From: Blastococcus sp. CT_GayMR20
GTDB taxonomy: Bacteria > Actinomycetota > Actinomycetes > Mycobacteriales > Geodermatophilaceae
Assembly (NCBI RefSeq): GCF_004570345.1
Contig: NZ_SPQM01000017.1
Span: 1-55,618, forward strand
Reading direction: 5' to 3'
Length of the DNA: 55,618 bases
Below are positions 41,362 to 51,261 of this stretch, in pieces. The position numbers and the translations under genes were made by a program. Position 1 is the stretch's first letter. Each line of letters begins with the position of its first letter. The notes beneath the pieces are model-generated. The model made no database searches. It was not told the origin of the DNA and saw nothing but the letters and a program-made list of their open reading frames with translations.

Positions 41362-42752
41362 GCCCCCCGCCCCGCCGGCCGGGCAGGTCCGGCCCGGGAC
41401 GGCGACGGCACCCGGCGACCCGGCGTCCGGTGCTCGACGGCGCCCGGCTGACCGCCTACGACGTCCTCGACGGTGTGTCCTCGCGCGCCGCGTACGCGAA
41501 CCTGCTCCTCCCGCAGCTGCTGCGCGAGCGGCAGCTCGAGGAGCGCGACGCCGCGTTCGCGACCCAGCTCGCCTACGGGACGCTGCGCGCCCAGGGGACG
41601 CTCGACGCGATCCTGACCGGCCTCGTGTCCCGGCCGCTGGCTGAGCTGGACCCGCGGGTGCTGGACCTGCTCCGGCTGGGCGCCTACCAGCTCATCGACC
41701 TCCGGGTGCCCTCGCACGCGGCCGTGGACACCACCGTCGACCTCACCCGCGCCATCGTGGGAACGGGAGCGTCCGGGCTCGTCAACGCGGTGCTCCGCAA
41801 GGTCGCCACCGGCGGCGACCGCGCCCGGTGGCTGGCGTCCCTCGGCGGCGACGGCGAGGAACGGCTCGCGCTGGCGACCAACCACCCGCGGTGGATCGTC
41901 GACGCATGGCGGGACGCCCTCGGCGGAGACGGCGAGCTCGAGCCCGCGCTGCTCGCCGACGACGCCGCGCCCGAGGTGCACCTCGTCGCCCGTCGTGTCG
42001 ACCGTGCGGCGCTGATCGAGGAGTCGGGCGGGGAGCCCGGCCCCTGGTCGCCGTTCGCCGTCCGGCTGCCGGGGGGTGACCCCGGCCGGCTGCCGTCGGT
42101 GCGCTCGGGCGCCGCCGCCGTGCAGGACGAGGGCAGCCAGCTCGCCGCCCTGCTCCTCGCCCGCGCGCCCCTGGAGGGGAGGGACGGCGCGTGGCTGGAC
42201 ATGTGCGCCGGTCCGGGCGGCAAGTCCGGGCTGTTGGCCGCCGTCCGGCCCGGTGGCGTGCGGCTGACGGCGGCGGACCGCGCACCGCACCGTGCCGAGC
42301 TGGTGCGGAAGGCCCTCGCCGGCGAGGACGACGTCGAGGTCCTCGCCGCCGACGGGACCGCCCCGCCGTGGGCACCGGGATCGTTCGACCGGGTGCTGCT
42401 CGACGCGCCGTGCACCGGTCTCGGGGCGCTGCGCCGTCGGCCCGAGGTGCGCTGGCGGCGGACGGCGGACGACGTCGCGCCCCTGGTGGCGCTGCAGACC
42501 GCCCTGCTGGACAGCGCGGTCGGGTCCGTGCGGGTGGGCGGTGTCGTGGCCTACGTGACCTGCTCGCCGCACACCGCGGAGACGGTGGCCGTGGTGGACG
42601 CCGCCGCGGCGCGGGACGACGTCGAGGTGCTGCCGGTGGCGCCCCTGTTCCCCGAGGTGCCCGACATCGCGCGCGGCGACTACGGCCAGCTGTGGCCGCA
42701 CCGGCACGGCACGGACGCCATGTTCATGGCCCTCCTGCGCCGCACCCGCTGA
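41358..42752 (+). CDS. rsmB: 16S rRNA (cytosine-967-C5) methyltransferase RsmB (Sun/Fmu)
   Basis: RsmB (464 aa) methylates a cytosine of 16S rRNA (C967 in E. coli) with SAM. After a basic, disordered-looking leader of about 25 residues ([15 protein letters not shown]) comes a NusB-like helical domain, then the Rossmann methyltransferase. The SAM motif [12 protein letters not shown] is at about 281-292. The PC motif (DAPCTG) holds C352 and the TC motif (YVTCS) holds C402, the expected nucleophile. GTG overlaps the fmt stop. The gene ends 6 nt from the end of the convergent GPP34 gene. Confidence 0.95.
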   Translation: MSPPPRRPGRSGPGRRRHPATRRPVLDGARLTAYDVLDGVSSRAAYANLLLPQLLRERQLEERDAAFATQLAYGTLRAQGTLDAILTGLVSRPLAELDPRVLDLLRLGAYQLIDLRVPSHAAVDTTVDLTRAIVGTGASGLVNAVLRKVATGGDRARWLASLGGDGEERLALATNHPRWIVDAWRDALGGDGELEPALLADDAAPEVHLVARRVDRAALIEESGGEPGPWSPFAVRLPGGDPGRLPSVRSGAAAVQDEGSQLAALLLARAPLEGRDGAWLDMCAGPGGKSGLLAAVRPGGVRLTAADRAPHRAELVRKALAGEDDVEVLAADGTAPPWAPGSFDRVLLDAPCTGLGALRRRPEVRWRRTADDVAPLVALQTALLDSAVGSVRVGGVVAYVTCSPHTAETVAVVDAAAARDDVEVLPVAPLFPEVPDIARGDYGQLWPHRHGTDAMFMALLRRTR

Positions 42753-42759
42753 GGCGGGT
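42744..42759. terminator. Short hairpin spanning the stops of rsmB and the convergent GPP34 gene
   Basis: ACCCGC (42744-42749) and GCGGGT (42754-42759) pair perfectly around a TGAG loop that contains the rsmB stop codon. There is no T run. It is the only dyad in the 6-bp convergent gap, so it may serve both genes. Weak evidence. Confidence 0.35.
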
Positions 42760-43388
42760 CAGAAGGGGCCGACCTGCCCGAGGGCGCCGGCCTGCCGGGT
42801 GTAGCGCTCGAAGGCGAGCAGCAGGTGGTCGACGACGGCGGTGCAGAGCCAGGCGACCGATCCCGTGGCGGCGACGACCTCCTCGCCGGGCCGCTCCGGG
42901 TGCCAGCCCTCCCGGTCGAGCAGTCCGCCGGCGGCCGCCACCGCGGTCACGCAGGCGTCGGCCTGCGACCAGCCGGGCTCCGGCGCCGAGGCCTGGCGGT
43001 CGACGTCCCGCCGGGTCTCGTCCTGCCGCAGGTCGGCGTACCGGCGGCCCAGCCCGAGGGGGCCGGCGCGCAGTTCCCAGCGGCCGGCCAGCGCAGCCCC
43101 GTCGGCGACGTCCCGCAGCTTGAGCCGCCGTTCGCCGAGCCAGCCGTCCAGGGAGCGCTCCGGCTCGACGGCGATCGCGGCGAGGAGGCGGTCAGCCGGG
43201 GGGAAGCCGGTGGGCGTGGGATCGACGACGATGCTGTCGTCGGTCGACTCCACCCGCTGGGCGAGCGCGAGATCGAGCAGCAGGCCGCCGCGCACGGCGT
43301 CCCCGCAGAGCATGCGCCCCGCGAGCCTGCCGCTCTCGTCCAGGCACAGCGCGGCGAGCCGCACCGCCACCCCGCCGGACAGATCCAT
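42759..43388 (-). CDS. GPP34 (GOLPH3-like) family phosphoprotein
   Basis: This 209-residue protein resembles the bacterial GPP34/GOLPH3 family, common in actinobacteria. In eukaryotes the family binds phosphatidylinositol 4-phosphate at the Golgi; the bacterial role is unknown. The family's opening pattern is visible: RLAALCLDESGRL, then GDAVRGGLLLDLALAQRVE, then a short strand DDSIVVDPTPTG followed by a mainly helical body. The ATG at 43388 is 6 nt after a TACGGT -10 box, so the mRNA is probably leaderless; an upstream ATG in frame would lie before that box. It converges on rsmB and diverges from the GNAT-like gene. Family assignment is from pattern only. Confidence 0.7.
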   Translation of the reverse strand: MDLSGGVAVRLAALCLDESGRLAGRMLCGDAVRGGLLLDLALAQRVESTDDSIVVDPTPTGFPPADRLLAAIAVEPERSLDGWLGERRLKLRDVADGAALAGRWELRAGPLGLGRRYADLRQDETRRDVDRQASAPEPGWSQADACVTAVAAAGGLLDREGWHPERPGEEVVAATGSVAWLCTAVVDHLLLAFERYTRQAGALGQVGPF

Positions 43389-43394
43389 GGCCGA

Positions 43395-43400
43395 ACCGTA
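43395..43400 (-). promoter_or_regulatory. -10 box (TACGGT) of the GPP34 gene
   Basis: On the minus strand TACGGT ends 6 nt before the ATG at 43388, a leaderless layout. Its twin for the divergent gene has the same hexamer 38 bases away. Confidence 0.5.
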
Positions 43401-43437
43401 GGCCGGGACGCCCCGCGACGGCATCCTCTGGGGGCGT

Positions 43438-43443
43438 TACGGT
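43438..43443 (+). promoter_or_regulatory. -10 box (TACGGT) of the GNAT-like gene
   Basis: TACGGT at 43438-43443 lies 7 nt before the GTG at 43451. It covers another in-frame GTG at 43442, which therefore should not be the start. Confidence 0.5.
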
Positions 43444-43450
43444 GCCGCGC

Positions 43451-43942
43451 GTGGCCTGGCTTCCCGACGACTTCGAGCACCCGGTCCGTGTCGAGCTGCC
43501 GACGGGGCAGCACCTGCGGCCGATGGGTGCAGCGGACACCGAGATCGACTTCCCAGCGGTCATGGGCTCGCGCGAGCGACTGTGGTCGATCTACGGCCAG
43601 GCCTGGGGCTGGCCGCCGGCGCACATGACCCCCGAGCAGGACCGGAACGACCTCGCCCACCACGAACGGGAGATCGCGGCCCACGAGAGCTTCCTCTACG
43701 GCCTGTTCGAGGACGACGAGGCCGAGCTGCTGGGGTGCGTCTACATCGACCCGCCGGAGAAGACGGGCGCCGCCGGCGCCGAGGTCTCGTGGTGGGTCGT
43801 CGACCGCCTCGTCGGCAGCGACATCGAGCGGGTGCTGGACGAGCTCGTGCCCCGCTGGCTCGAGGGCTGGCCGACGGACCGGCCCCGGTACGTCGGCCGC
43901 GACCTCTCCTGGGCGGAGTGGAACGCGCTCCCGGGGCGCTGA
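43451..43942 (+). CDS. GNAT-like N-acetyltransferase-fold protein
   Basis: This is a 163-residue protein with features of a GNAT-type domain: an early strand with the ExxxxLRPM pattern (VELPTGQHLRPM), a helical part, a central strand pair (ELLGCVYIDP) and the following strand EVSWWVVDRL. The acetyl-CoA loop (Q/RxxGxG/A) is not clearly present (LVGSDIERVLDELV stands in its place), so catalytic activity is uncertain. The GTG at 43451 is chosen because it follows the -10 box by 7 nt; a GTG at 43442 would add three residues. It is divergent from the GPP34 gene and upstream of rpe. Substrate is unknown. Confidence 0.6.
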   Translation: MAWLPDDFEHPVRVELPTGQHLRPMGAADTEIDFPAVMGSRERLWSIYGQAWGWPPAHMTPEQDRNDLAHHEREIAAHESFLYGLFEDDEAELLGCVYIDPPEKTGAAGAEVSWWVVDRLVGSDIERVLDELVPRWLEGWPTDRPRYVGRDLSWAEWNALPGR

Positions 43943-43944
43943 AC

Positions 43945-44009
43945 GAGCGAACGATGTGCGCGGACGGGCAGGAGGGCGGCCCGACCTGCCCACCAGCGCA
44001 CACGCTCGC
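43945..44009 (+). terminator. Long imperfect hairpin after the GNAT-like gene
   Basis: An outer stem (gcgaacgatgtgcgc with gcgcacacgctcgc, one bulge and a mismatch) encloses an inner stem gggcagg (43966-43972) with cctgccc (43985-43991). It starts 2 nt after the stop and lies before the rpe promoter, so a terminator is the likely role. There is no T run. Confidence 0.5.
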
Positions 44010-44033
44010 CGGAGGGGCTCCGCGGCCGGCACC

Positions 44034-44039
44034 TAGACT
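44034..44039 (+). promoter_or_regulatory. -10 box (TAGACT) of the rpe-rib operon
   Basis: TAGACT ends 8 nt before the GTG at 44048. No Shine-Dalgarno precedes the GTG. This is the probable start of the rpe-ribD-ribE-ribBA-ribH-hisE-hisG transcript. The leader is too short to hold an FMN riboswitch. Confidence 0.55.
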
Positions 44040-44047
44040 CGGCGGAC

Positions 44048-44719
44048 GTGCCCCGGGAACCGATGATCGCGCCGAGCCTCCTGTCGGCGGACTTCGCGCG
44101 CCTGGCGGATGAGTCGCACCGGGTGGCCGACGCCGACTGGCTCCACTTCGACGTCATGGACGCGCACTTCGTGCCGAACCTGACGTTCGGCCTGCCGGTC
44201 ATGAAGGCGGTGCAGGCGGTCAGCCCCGTCCCGCTCGACTGCCACCTGATGATCGAGAACCCGGAGCGCTGGGCGCCCGGCTACGCCGAGGCGGGCGCGC
44301 GCAACGTCACCGTGCACGCCGAGGCCTGCGACGACCCCCGTGCCGTCGCCCGCGACCTGCGCGCGGCGGGTGCCCTGGCGGGGCTCGCGCTCAAGCCGGG
44401 GACGCCGCTCGAGGACTACCTCGACGTGCTGCCGGACTTCGACACCCTGCTGGTCATGACCGTCGAGCCCGGCTTCGGCGGCCAGGAGTTCATCGCCGAG
44501 GTGCTGCCGAAGGTCCGGAGGGCGCGCGAGCTGGTGGACACCGGCCATCTCAGGCTGTTCGTCGAGGTCGACGGCGGCATCAACGCGGACACGATCGAGC
44601 GGGCCGCCGGGGCCGGTGCCGACGTCTTCGTGGCCGGCTCGGCCGTGTTCGGCGCCGACGACCCGGCGAAGGCGATCGCCGCGCTGCGGTCCCGCGCCGC
44701 TGCGGCGACGGCGGGATGA
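44048..44719 (+). CDS. rpe: Ribulose-phosphate 3-epimerase
   Basis: Rpe (223 aa) interconverts ribulose 5-phosphate and xylulose 5-phosphate in the pentose phosphate pathway. The TIM-barrel motifs are complete: [21 protein letters not shown] (metal ligand H33, catalytic D35), DCHLM (H66), [11 protein letters not shown] and VEVDGGIN (D175). The GTG at 44048 fits the -10 box; an ATG at 44063 would give MIAPSLL and is a fair alternative. The stop overlaps ribD in ATGA. Ribulose 5-phosphate is the substrate of RibB, so its place at the head of the riboflavin genes makes sense. Confidence 0.96.
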   Translation: MPREPMIAPSLLSADFARLADESHRVADADWLHFDVMDAHFVPNLTFGLPVMKAVQAVSPVPLDCHLMIENPERWAPGYAEAGARNVTVHAEACDDPRAVARDLRAAGALAGLALKPGTPLEDYLDVLPDFDTLLVMTVEPGFGGQEFIAEVLPKVRRARELVDTGHLRLFVEVDGGINADTIERAAGAGADVFVAGSAVFGADDPAKAIAALRSRAAAATAG

Positions 44720-45777
44720 GCATCTCCGACGCCGAGCGCCGGGCCATGGCGCGCGCTCGCGACCTGGCGACCGCCGTCCTCGGCACGACCAGCCCCAACC
44801 CGCCCGTGGGCGCGGTCGTGCTCGATGCCGACGGCACACCGGTGGGGGAGGGCGCCACGGCTCCGCCGGGCGGCCCGCACGCCGAGGTGACGGCGCTCGC
44901 CCAGGCCGGCGACCGGGCCCGGGGCGGCACGGCCGTGGTCACTCTCGAGCCGTGCGCGCACACCGGCCGCACCGGGCCCTGCGCGGACGCGCTGCTCGCC
45001 GCGGGGGTCGCGCGCGTCGTCGTCGCCGTCCCCGAGCCGACGGAGCTCGCCGTCGGGGGAGCCGACCGGCTCCGGGCCGCCGGTGTCGACGTCGAGCTCG
45101 GGGTGGAGCAGGCCGAGGCGGAGGCCGGCGCGCTGGCGGGGTGGCTCACCGGGGTTCGCGAGCACCGGCCGTTCGTCGTGTGGAAGGTGGCCGCCACGCT
45201 CGACGGGCGGGTGGCCGCCGCCGACGGCAGCAGCCGCTGGATCACCGGCGAGGCGGCGCGGGCCGTCGTCCACCGGCTCCGGGCCACCTGTGACGCAGTC
45301 GTCGTCGGCTCCGGCACCGCGCTGACCGACGACCCGCAGCTCACCGTCCGGGACGCCGACGGCCGGCCGGCGGCACGGCAGCCGCTCCGCGTCGTGGTCG
45401 ACCGCCAGGGCCGGCTGCCGGCGACCGCCCGGGTCCTGGACGACGCCGCTCCCACGCTCGTCAGCCGCGCGTCGGACCCGGCTGCACTGCTCGCCGAGCT
45501 CTTCGACCGCGACGTCCGGCGGGTGCTGCTCGAGGGCGGTCCGACCCTGGCTGCGGCCTTCCTCCGCGCGTGCCTCGTCGACGAGGCGGTGGTGCACCTG
45601 GCGCCGACGTTCCTGGGGGCCGGTCCCTCCCTGGTGGGGGACCTGGGAATCAGGACGATGGCCGGGGCGCTGTCGATGACGATCATCGACGTCATCCCTC
45701 TGGGCGGGGACGTGCAGCTCCGCCTGCGCCCCACCCGGCACACTGGGGGACGACAGCACGCTGAGGGAGGGAGTTGA
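44716..45777 (+). CDS. ribD: Bifunctional riboflavin deaminase/reductase RibD
   Basis: RibD (353 aa) deaminates the pyrimidine from the GTP cyclohydrolase II product and then reduces its ribose with NADPH. The zinc deaminase domain has H55 and E57 in PHAEV and the Cys pair C80 and C89 in [11 protein letters not shown]. The reductase domain starts near 155 with [23 protein letters not shown] without its flanks and continues with [16 protein letters not shown] and [16 protein letters not shown] overlaps the rpe stop. Both domains are full length. It is followed one base later by ribE. Confidence 0.96.
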   Translation: MSISDAERRAMARARDLATAVLGTTSPNPPVGAVVLDADGTPVGEGATAPPGGPHAEVTALAQAGDRARGGTAVVTLEPCAHTGRTGPCADALLAAGVARVVVAVPEPTELAVGGADRLRAAGVDVELGVEQAEAEAGALAGWLTGVREHRPFVVWKVAATLDGRVAAADGSSRWITGEAARAVVHRLRATCDAVVVGSGTALTDDPQLTVRDADGRPAARQPLRVVVDRQGRLPATARVLDDAAPTLVSRASDPAALLAELFDRDVRRVLLEGGPTLAAAFLRACLVDEAVVHLAPTFLGAGPSLVGDLGIRTMAGALSMTIIDVIPLGGDVQLRLRPTRHTGGRQHAEGGS

Positions 45778-45778
45778 G

Positions 45779-48514
<2,736 letters not shown>

Positions 48515-48545
48515 TCTCGACCGTCTGCTGAAGGGTTCTCCGCTC

Positions 48546-49412
48546 GTGCTGCGCATCGCCGTCCCCAACAAGGGCGTCCTGAGCGAACCCGCGGCGGAGA
48601 TGCTGGCCGAGAGCGGCTACCGCCAGCGGCGCAGCACGAAGGACCTCGCCGTCTACGACCCGGACAACGACACCGAGTTCTTCTACCTGCGTCCCCGCGA
48701 CATCGCCGTCTACGTCGCGGCCGGAACCCTCGACGTCGGGATCACCGGCCGGGACATGCTGCTGGAGACCGCCCCCGGCGCGGGCGAGGGCCACGCCGCG
48801 GTGGAGGTCATGCCGCTCGGCTTCGGCCGGTCGTCCTTCCGCTTCGCCAGCCCGCTGGGGTCCGGCATCGAGCGGGTCGACCAGCTGGCCGGCAAGCGGA
48901 TCGCCACCGCCTACCCGGTGCTGCTGCAGAACTACCTCGGGGACTCCGGCATCAAGGCCGAGGTCGTCAAGCTCGACGGCGCCGTCGAGACCGCCTGCCG
49001 GCTGGGTGTCGCCGACGCGGTGTGCGACGTCGTGGAGACGGGGACCACGCTGCGCGCCGCCGGGCTGCACATCATCGGCGAGCCGGTGCTGACCAGCGAG
49101 GCGATCCTGGTGCGCCGGGCGGGCGCCGAGGAGATCCCCGCCGTCGCTCAGCTGCGGCGGCGGCTCCAGGGCGTGATGGTCGCCCGCCAGTACGTGCTGC
49201 TGGACTACGACTGCCCGAACGACCTGCTCGAGCAGGCCACGGCGGTGACGCCGGGTCTCGAGGGGCCGACCGTCAGCCCGTTGCAGACCCCCGGGTGGTC
49301 GGCGGTGCGGGCGATGGTGCGGCAGACCGACACCAACCGCGTGATGGACGAGCTGTGGGAGCTCGGCGCCCGGGCGATCCTGGTCACCAGCATCCACGCG
49401 TCCCGCATCTGA
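48546..49412 (+). CDS. hisG: ATP phosphoribosyltransferase (long form)
   Basis: HisG (288 aa) joins ATP and PRPP, the committed and histidine-inhibited step of histidine synthesis. It starts MLRIAVPNKGVLSEPAAEML. The PRPP loop ETGTTLR is at 164-170 (DVVETGTTLRAAGL). Residues from about 205 on form the ferredoxin-like regulatory domain (GLEGPTVSPL, ARAILV), so this is the self-sufficient long form that needs no HisZ. GTG at 48546 follows AAGGG (48531-48535) by 10 nt. Confidence 0.96.
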   Translation: MLRIAVPNKGVLSEPAAEMLAESGYRQRRSTKDLAVYDPDNDTEFFYLRPRDIAVYVAAGTLDVGITGRDMLLETAPGAGEGHAAVEVMPLGFGRSSFRFASPLGSGIERVDQLAGKRIATAYPVLLQNYLGDSGIKAEVVKLDGAVETACRLGVADAVCDVVETGTTLRAAGLHIIGEPVLTSEAILVRRAGAEEIPAVAQLRRRLQGVMVARQYVLLDYDCPNDLLEQATAVTPGLEGPTVSPLQTPGWSAVRAMVRQTDTNRVMDELWELGARAILVTSIHASRI

Positions 49413-49417
49413 GTACC

Positions 49418-49924
49418 GTGCGCACGTCCCGCCGACCGTCGGCCACGATGCAGGGCCCCGCCGCGAGCGTGCGAGTGGTGGGGGGCATCGCGGTCCTTCT
49501 GCTGACCGCCGTGCTCGGCGCCTGCGCCGGCTCGTCCCCGGGGGCCGACGGTGCGGGCGGCGACGGGAGTGGCACCTCGGACCCCGCGGCGGGCGGCGGC
49601 ACCTCGCAGGCGGAGAACGACCTGGTCGTCGAGTACGACGCAGGAGACGGCTCATCGCTGGAGAGCTGGTCGTTGACCTGCGCCGGAACGGTGAGCGGCA
49701 GTCATCCGGACGCCGAGGCGGCCTGTGCCCACCTCGCCGGCCTGGACGACCCGTTCGCGTCGCTCCCGGCCGACGTGGTGTGCACCGAGCAGTACGGCGG
49801 ACCGCAGTCCGCGCACGTGGCCGGGCTGTGGGGCGGCGATCCGGTGGACGTCGAGCTGTCCCGCGTCGACGGGTGCCGCATCTCCCAGTGGGACGCGCTC
49901 GGCCCGCTCCTGCCGCCGGCCTGA
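49418..49924 (+). CDS. Subtilisin-inhibitor-like (SSI) lipoprotein
   Basis: This protein (168 aa) has a lipoprotein signal: an Arg-containing start, a hydrophobic helix (VVGGIAVLLLTAVLG) and the lipobox LGAC with the Cys at residue 36. A Gly/Ser/Asp linker of about 30 residues follows. The rest matches the Streptomyces subtilisin inhibitor pattern: LTCAGTVSGSHPDAEAAC, an AGLDDPFASL turn, VVCTEQYGG, GLWGGDPVDVELSRVDGC. The four Cys are spaced for the two SSI disulfides. It may inhibit a serine protease at the cell surface, but the reactive-site loop (CTEQYGGPQSA) differs from classical SSI. GTG at 49418 is 5 nt after hisG; ATG 49448 would also give a valid signal peptide. Confidence 0.72.
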   Translation: MRTSRRPSATMQGPAASVRVVGGIAVLLLTAVLGACAGSSPGADGAGGDGSGTSDPAAGGGTSQAENDLVVEYDAGDGSSLESWSLTCAGTVSGSHPDAEAACAHLAGLDDPFASLPADVVCTEQYGGPQSAHVAGLWGGDPVDVELSRVDGCRISQWDALGPLLPPA

Positions 49925-49930
49925 CCCGGA

Positions 49931-49977
49931 CGCGACGGAGCCCCCGGCCGCCATCGGCGGACAGGGGCTCGGTCGCG
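49931..49977. terminator. Bidirectional terminator between the SSI-like and DUF2877 genes
   Basis: Bases 49931-49944 pair with 49964-49977 (14 bp, one mismatch: CGCGACGGAGCCCC with GGGGCTCGGTCGCG), with a small inner ccgcc/ggcgg stem. It fills the gap between two convergent genes. There is no T run, which is common in high-GC actinobacteria. Confidence 0.75.
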
Positions 49978-49982
49978 TGAGT

Positions 49983-50993
49983 TCAGCGCGGGCGCGTGGT
50001 GCGGTCGACCAGGTCGATCGCGGTGCACAGGCCCAGGGCCATCGCCCGGCCGCTGGTGGCGCCGGTGGCGAGCAGCCCGGCCACCGCCGGGCCGAGGGGA
50101 CGCTCGCCGACCAGGCCGTGCAGCACCGCCGCGTACTCGGCACTGACCCGGCCGCACGCCGCGTGCCGCAGCAGCGCCCGGGACAGCTCGGTGGTGCGAC
50201 CGGCGGCCAGCGAGTAGACGCCGGCCGCGAAACGCTCCGCCGAGGGGTGACCCAGCAGGACGAGCCCGGCGATGGTGCCGGCCATGACGTCGTCACCGGC
50301 GGGGGTGAGACCGGGGCCGAGGCCGACGAGCCGGGTGGCGGTCCGCAGGGCGGCGTCGAGGTCGGCGCGGCGCACGGCACCCCGGAGGGCGGCGAGCGGA
50401 CCACCGGGACCGGTGGGCAGCCCGGGGAGCGTGAAGGCGCTGTGCGGCATGCCCTCGCCGTACAGGGTGTTCCGCAGCTGGCGGACGCCCTCGGGCAGCA
50501 GCGCCGGCCGGAGGCTGGGCAGCTTCGGCCGCGGGTTCCACCAGGCTGCTGCGCTCACGGCCAGGTCGCCGACGACGATCCGGCCGCCCCCGACCTCGGC
50601 CGGCGCCCCGGCGGGCAGGGCGACCAGGGGCCGCCCGTTGCTGGGCCGGAAGAGCACGCACCCCAGGGGCAGCCGTGCGGCATCGCTGGTGAGCACGCCG
50701 ACGACGTCGCCGCCGCGTTCGTTGGGGACGTGGAGGTAGACGGCCGCGGGCACGCTCATGAGCACGCGCGCCGGGCGCACGGGGCCGCGGAGGAGTTCCG
50801 CCACACCGGTGCTCGCCGACGCCGGCACGGCCGTGGCCGCCCGTGCCGGTCGTGCGGTCCGGGCCGTCGCCTGGGCGGACGCGCGGGGGAGGGGGATCGT
50901 CGGGAGGCCTGCCCGTGCGGCTCGACCGCGCGCCTGGAGCGCGTCGGTGGCCGTCCGGGGGCTGGGGACGGGGGTCTGGTCGATGGTGCGCAT
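49983..50993 (-). CDS. DUF2877 (AllH-like) family protein
   Basis: The C-terminal two thirds of this 336-residue protein carry the DUF2877 marks: GLGPGLTPAGDDVMAG near 224-239 and GATSGRAMALG near 311. In E. coli the DUF2877 protein AllH (YlbF) belongs to the set with FdrA/AllF and DUF1116/AllG linked to oxamate carbamoyltransferase in allantoin breakdown. No FdrA or DUF1116 partner is seen here. The first 75 or so residues are Ala/Arg/Pro-rich and look disordered, an unusual extension. ATG at 50993 has GAAAGG about 6 nt upstream. The gene is divergent from the PucR-type regulator, which suggests that regulator controls it. Biochemical role unproven. Confidence 0.75.
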   Translation of the reverse strand: MRTIDQTPVPSPRTATDALQARGRAARAGLPTIPLPRASAQATARTARPARAATAVPASASTGVAELLRGPVRPARVLMSVPAAVYLHVPNERGGDVVGVLTSDAARLPLGCVLFRPSNGRPLVALPAGAPAEVGGGRIVVGDLAVSAAAWWNPRPKLPSLRPALLPEGVRQLRNTLYGEGMPHSAFTLPGLPTGPGGPLAALRGAVRRADLDAALRTATRLVGLGPGLTPAGDDVMAGTIAGLVLLGHPSAERFAAGVYSLAAGRTTELSRALLRHAACGRVSAEYAAVLHGLVGERPLGPAVAGLLATGATSGRAMALGLCTAIDLVDRTTRPR

Positions 50994-51016
50994 GGCGGCC
51001 TTTCGCCGGAGGTCCG

Positions 51017-51039
51017 ACGGGGGGCGCCGCACCCCCCGT
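51017..51039 (-). promoter_or_regulatory. Hairpin in the leader of the DUF2877 gene
   Basis: ACGGGGGG (51017-51024) pairs perfectly with CCCCCCGT (51032-51039) around 7 bases. On the DUF2877 transcript this 8-bp, nearly all G-C stem ends about 24 nt before the ATG, just above the ribosome site. It may influence translation or mark early termination; no known riboswitch is recognised. Confidence 0.45.
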
Positions 51040-51165
51040 TCGAGCCCGCTCCAGTCCGTCTGCCGAGGAGGGCGGTGGTCGTCTGGATCCGACGACGGCC
51101 TACCATCCGAGCGGGCGGGTTGGACCGGGTCTCGAACCTATGCGGCGCGTCGCACGCCGTCTTAT

Positions 51166-51180
51166 GGCGGAAGTCGCCAA
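51166..51180. promoter_or_regulatory. Candidate operator dyad TGGCG-N5-CGCCA
   Basis: A perfect 5-5-5 inverted repeat lies about 82 nt before the PucR-type gene, in the shared upstream region. It could bind the PucR regulator or another dimeric repressor. Short GC-rich dyads arise often by chance here, so confidence is low. Confidence 0.3.
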
Positions 51181-51261
51181 GAATGGGTCGGCGCGTCCGG
51201 GGACTCCTGACAGGATCCCGTGTTGTGGCAACCTGGACGACGACTTAGAGGGGGATACGTC

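Larger units (their letters stand above)
50994..51261. promoter_or_regulatory. Divergent regulatory region between DUF2877 and PucR genes (268 bp)
   Basis: No gene is visible. The region contains a G/C hairpin at 51017-51039, a CGGCG/CGCCG dyad at 51144-51160 (CGGCG, 7-nt loop, CGCCG, from 51145) and the dyad TGGCG-GAAGT-CGCCA at 51166-51180, with the PucR gene's GAGGGGG ribosome site at 51249-51255. It must hold both promoters, but I see no convincing -35/-10 pair. Confidence 0.5.
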
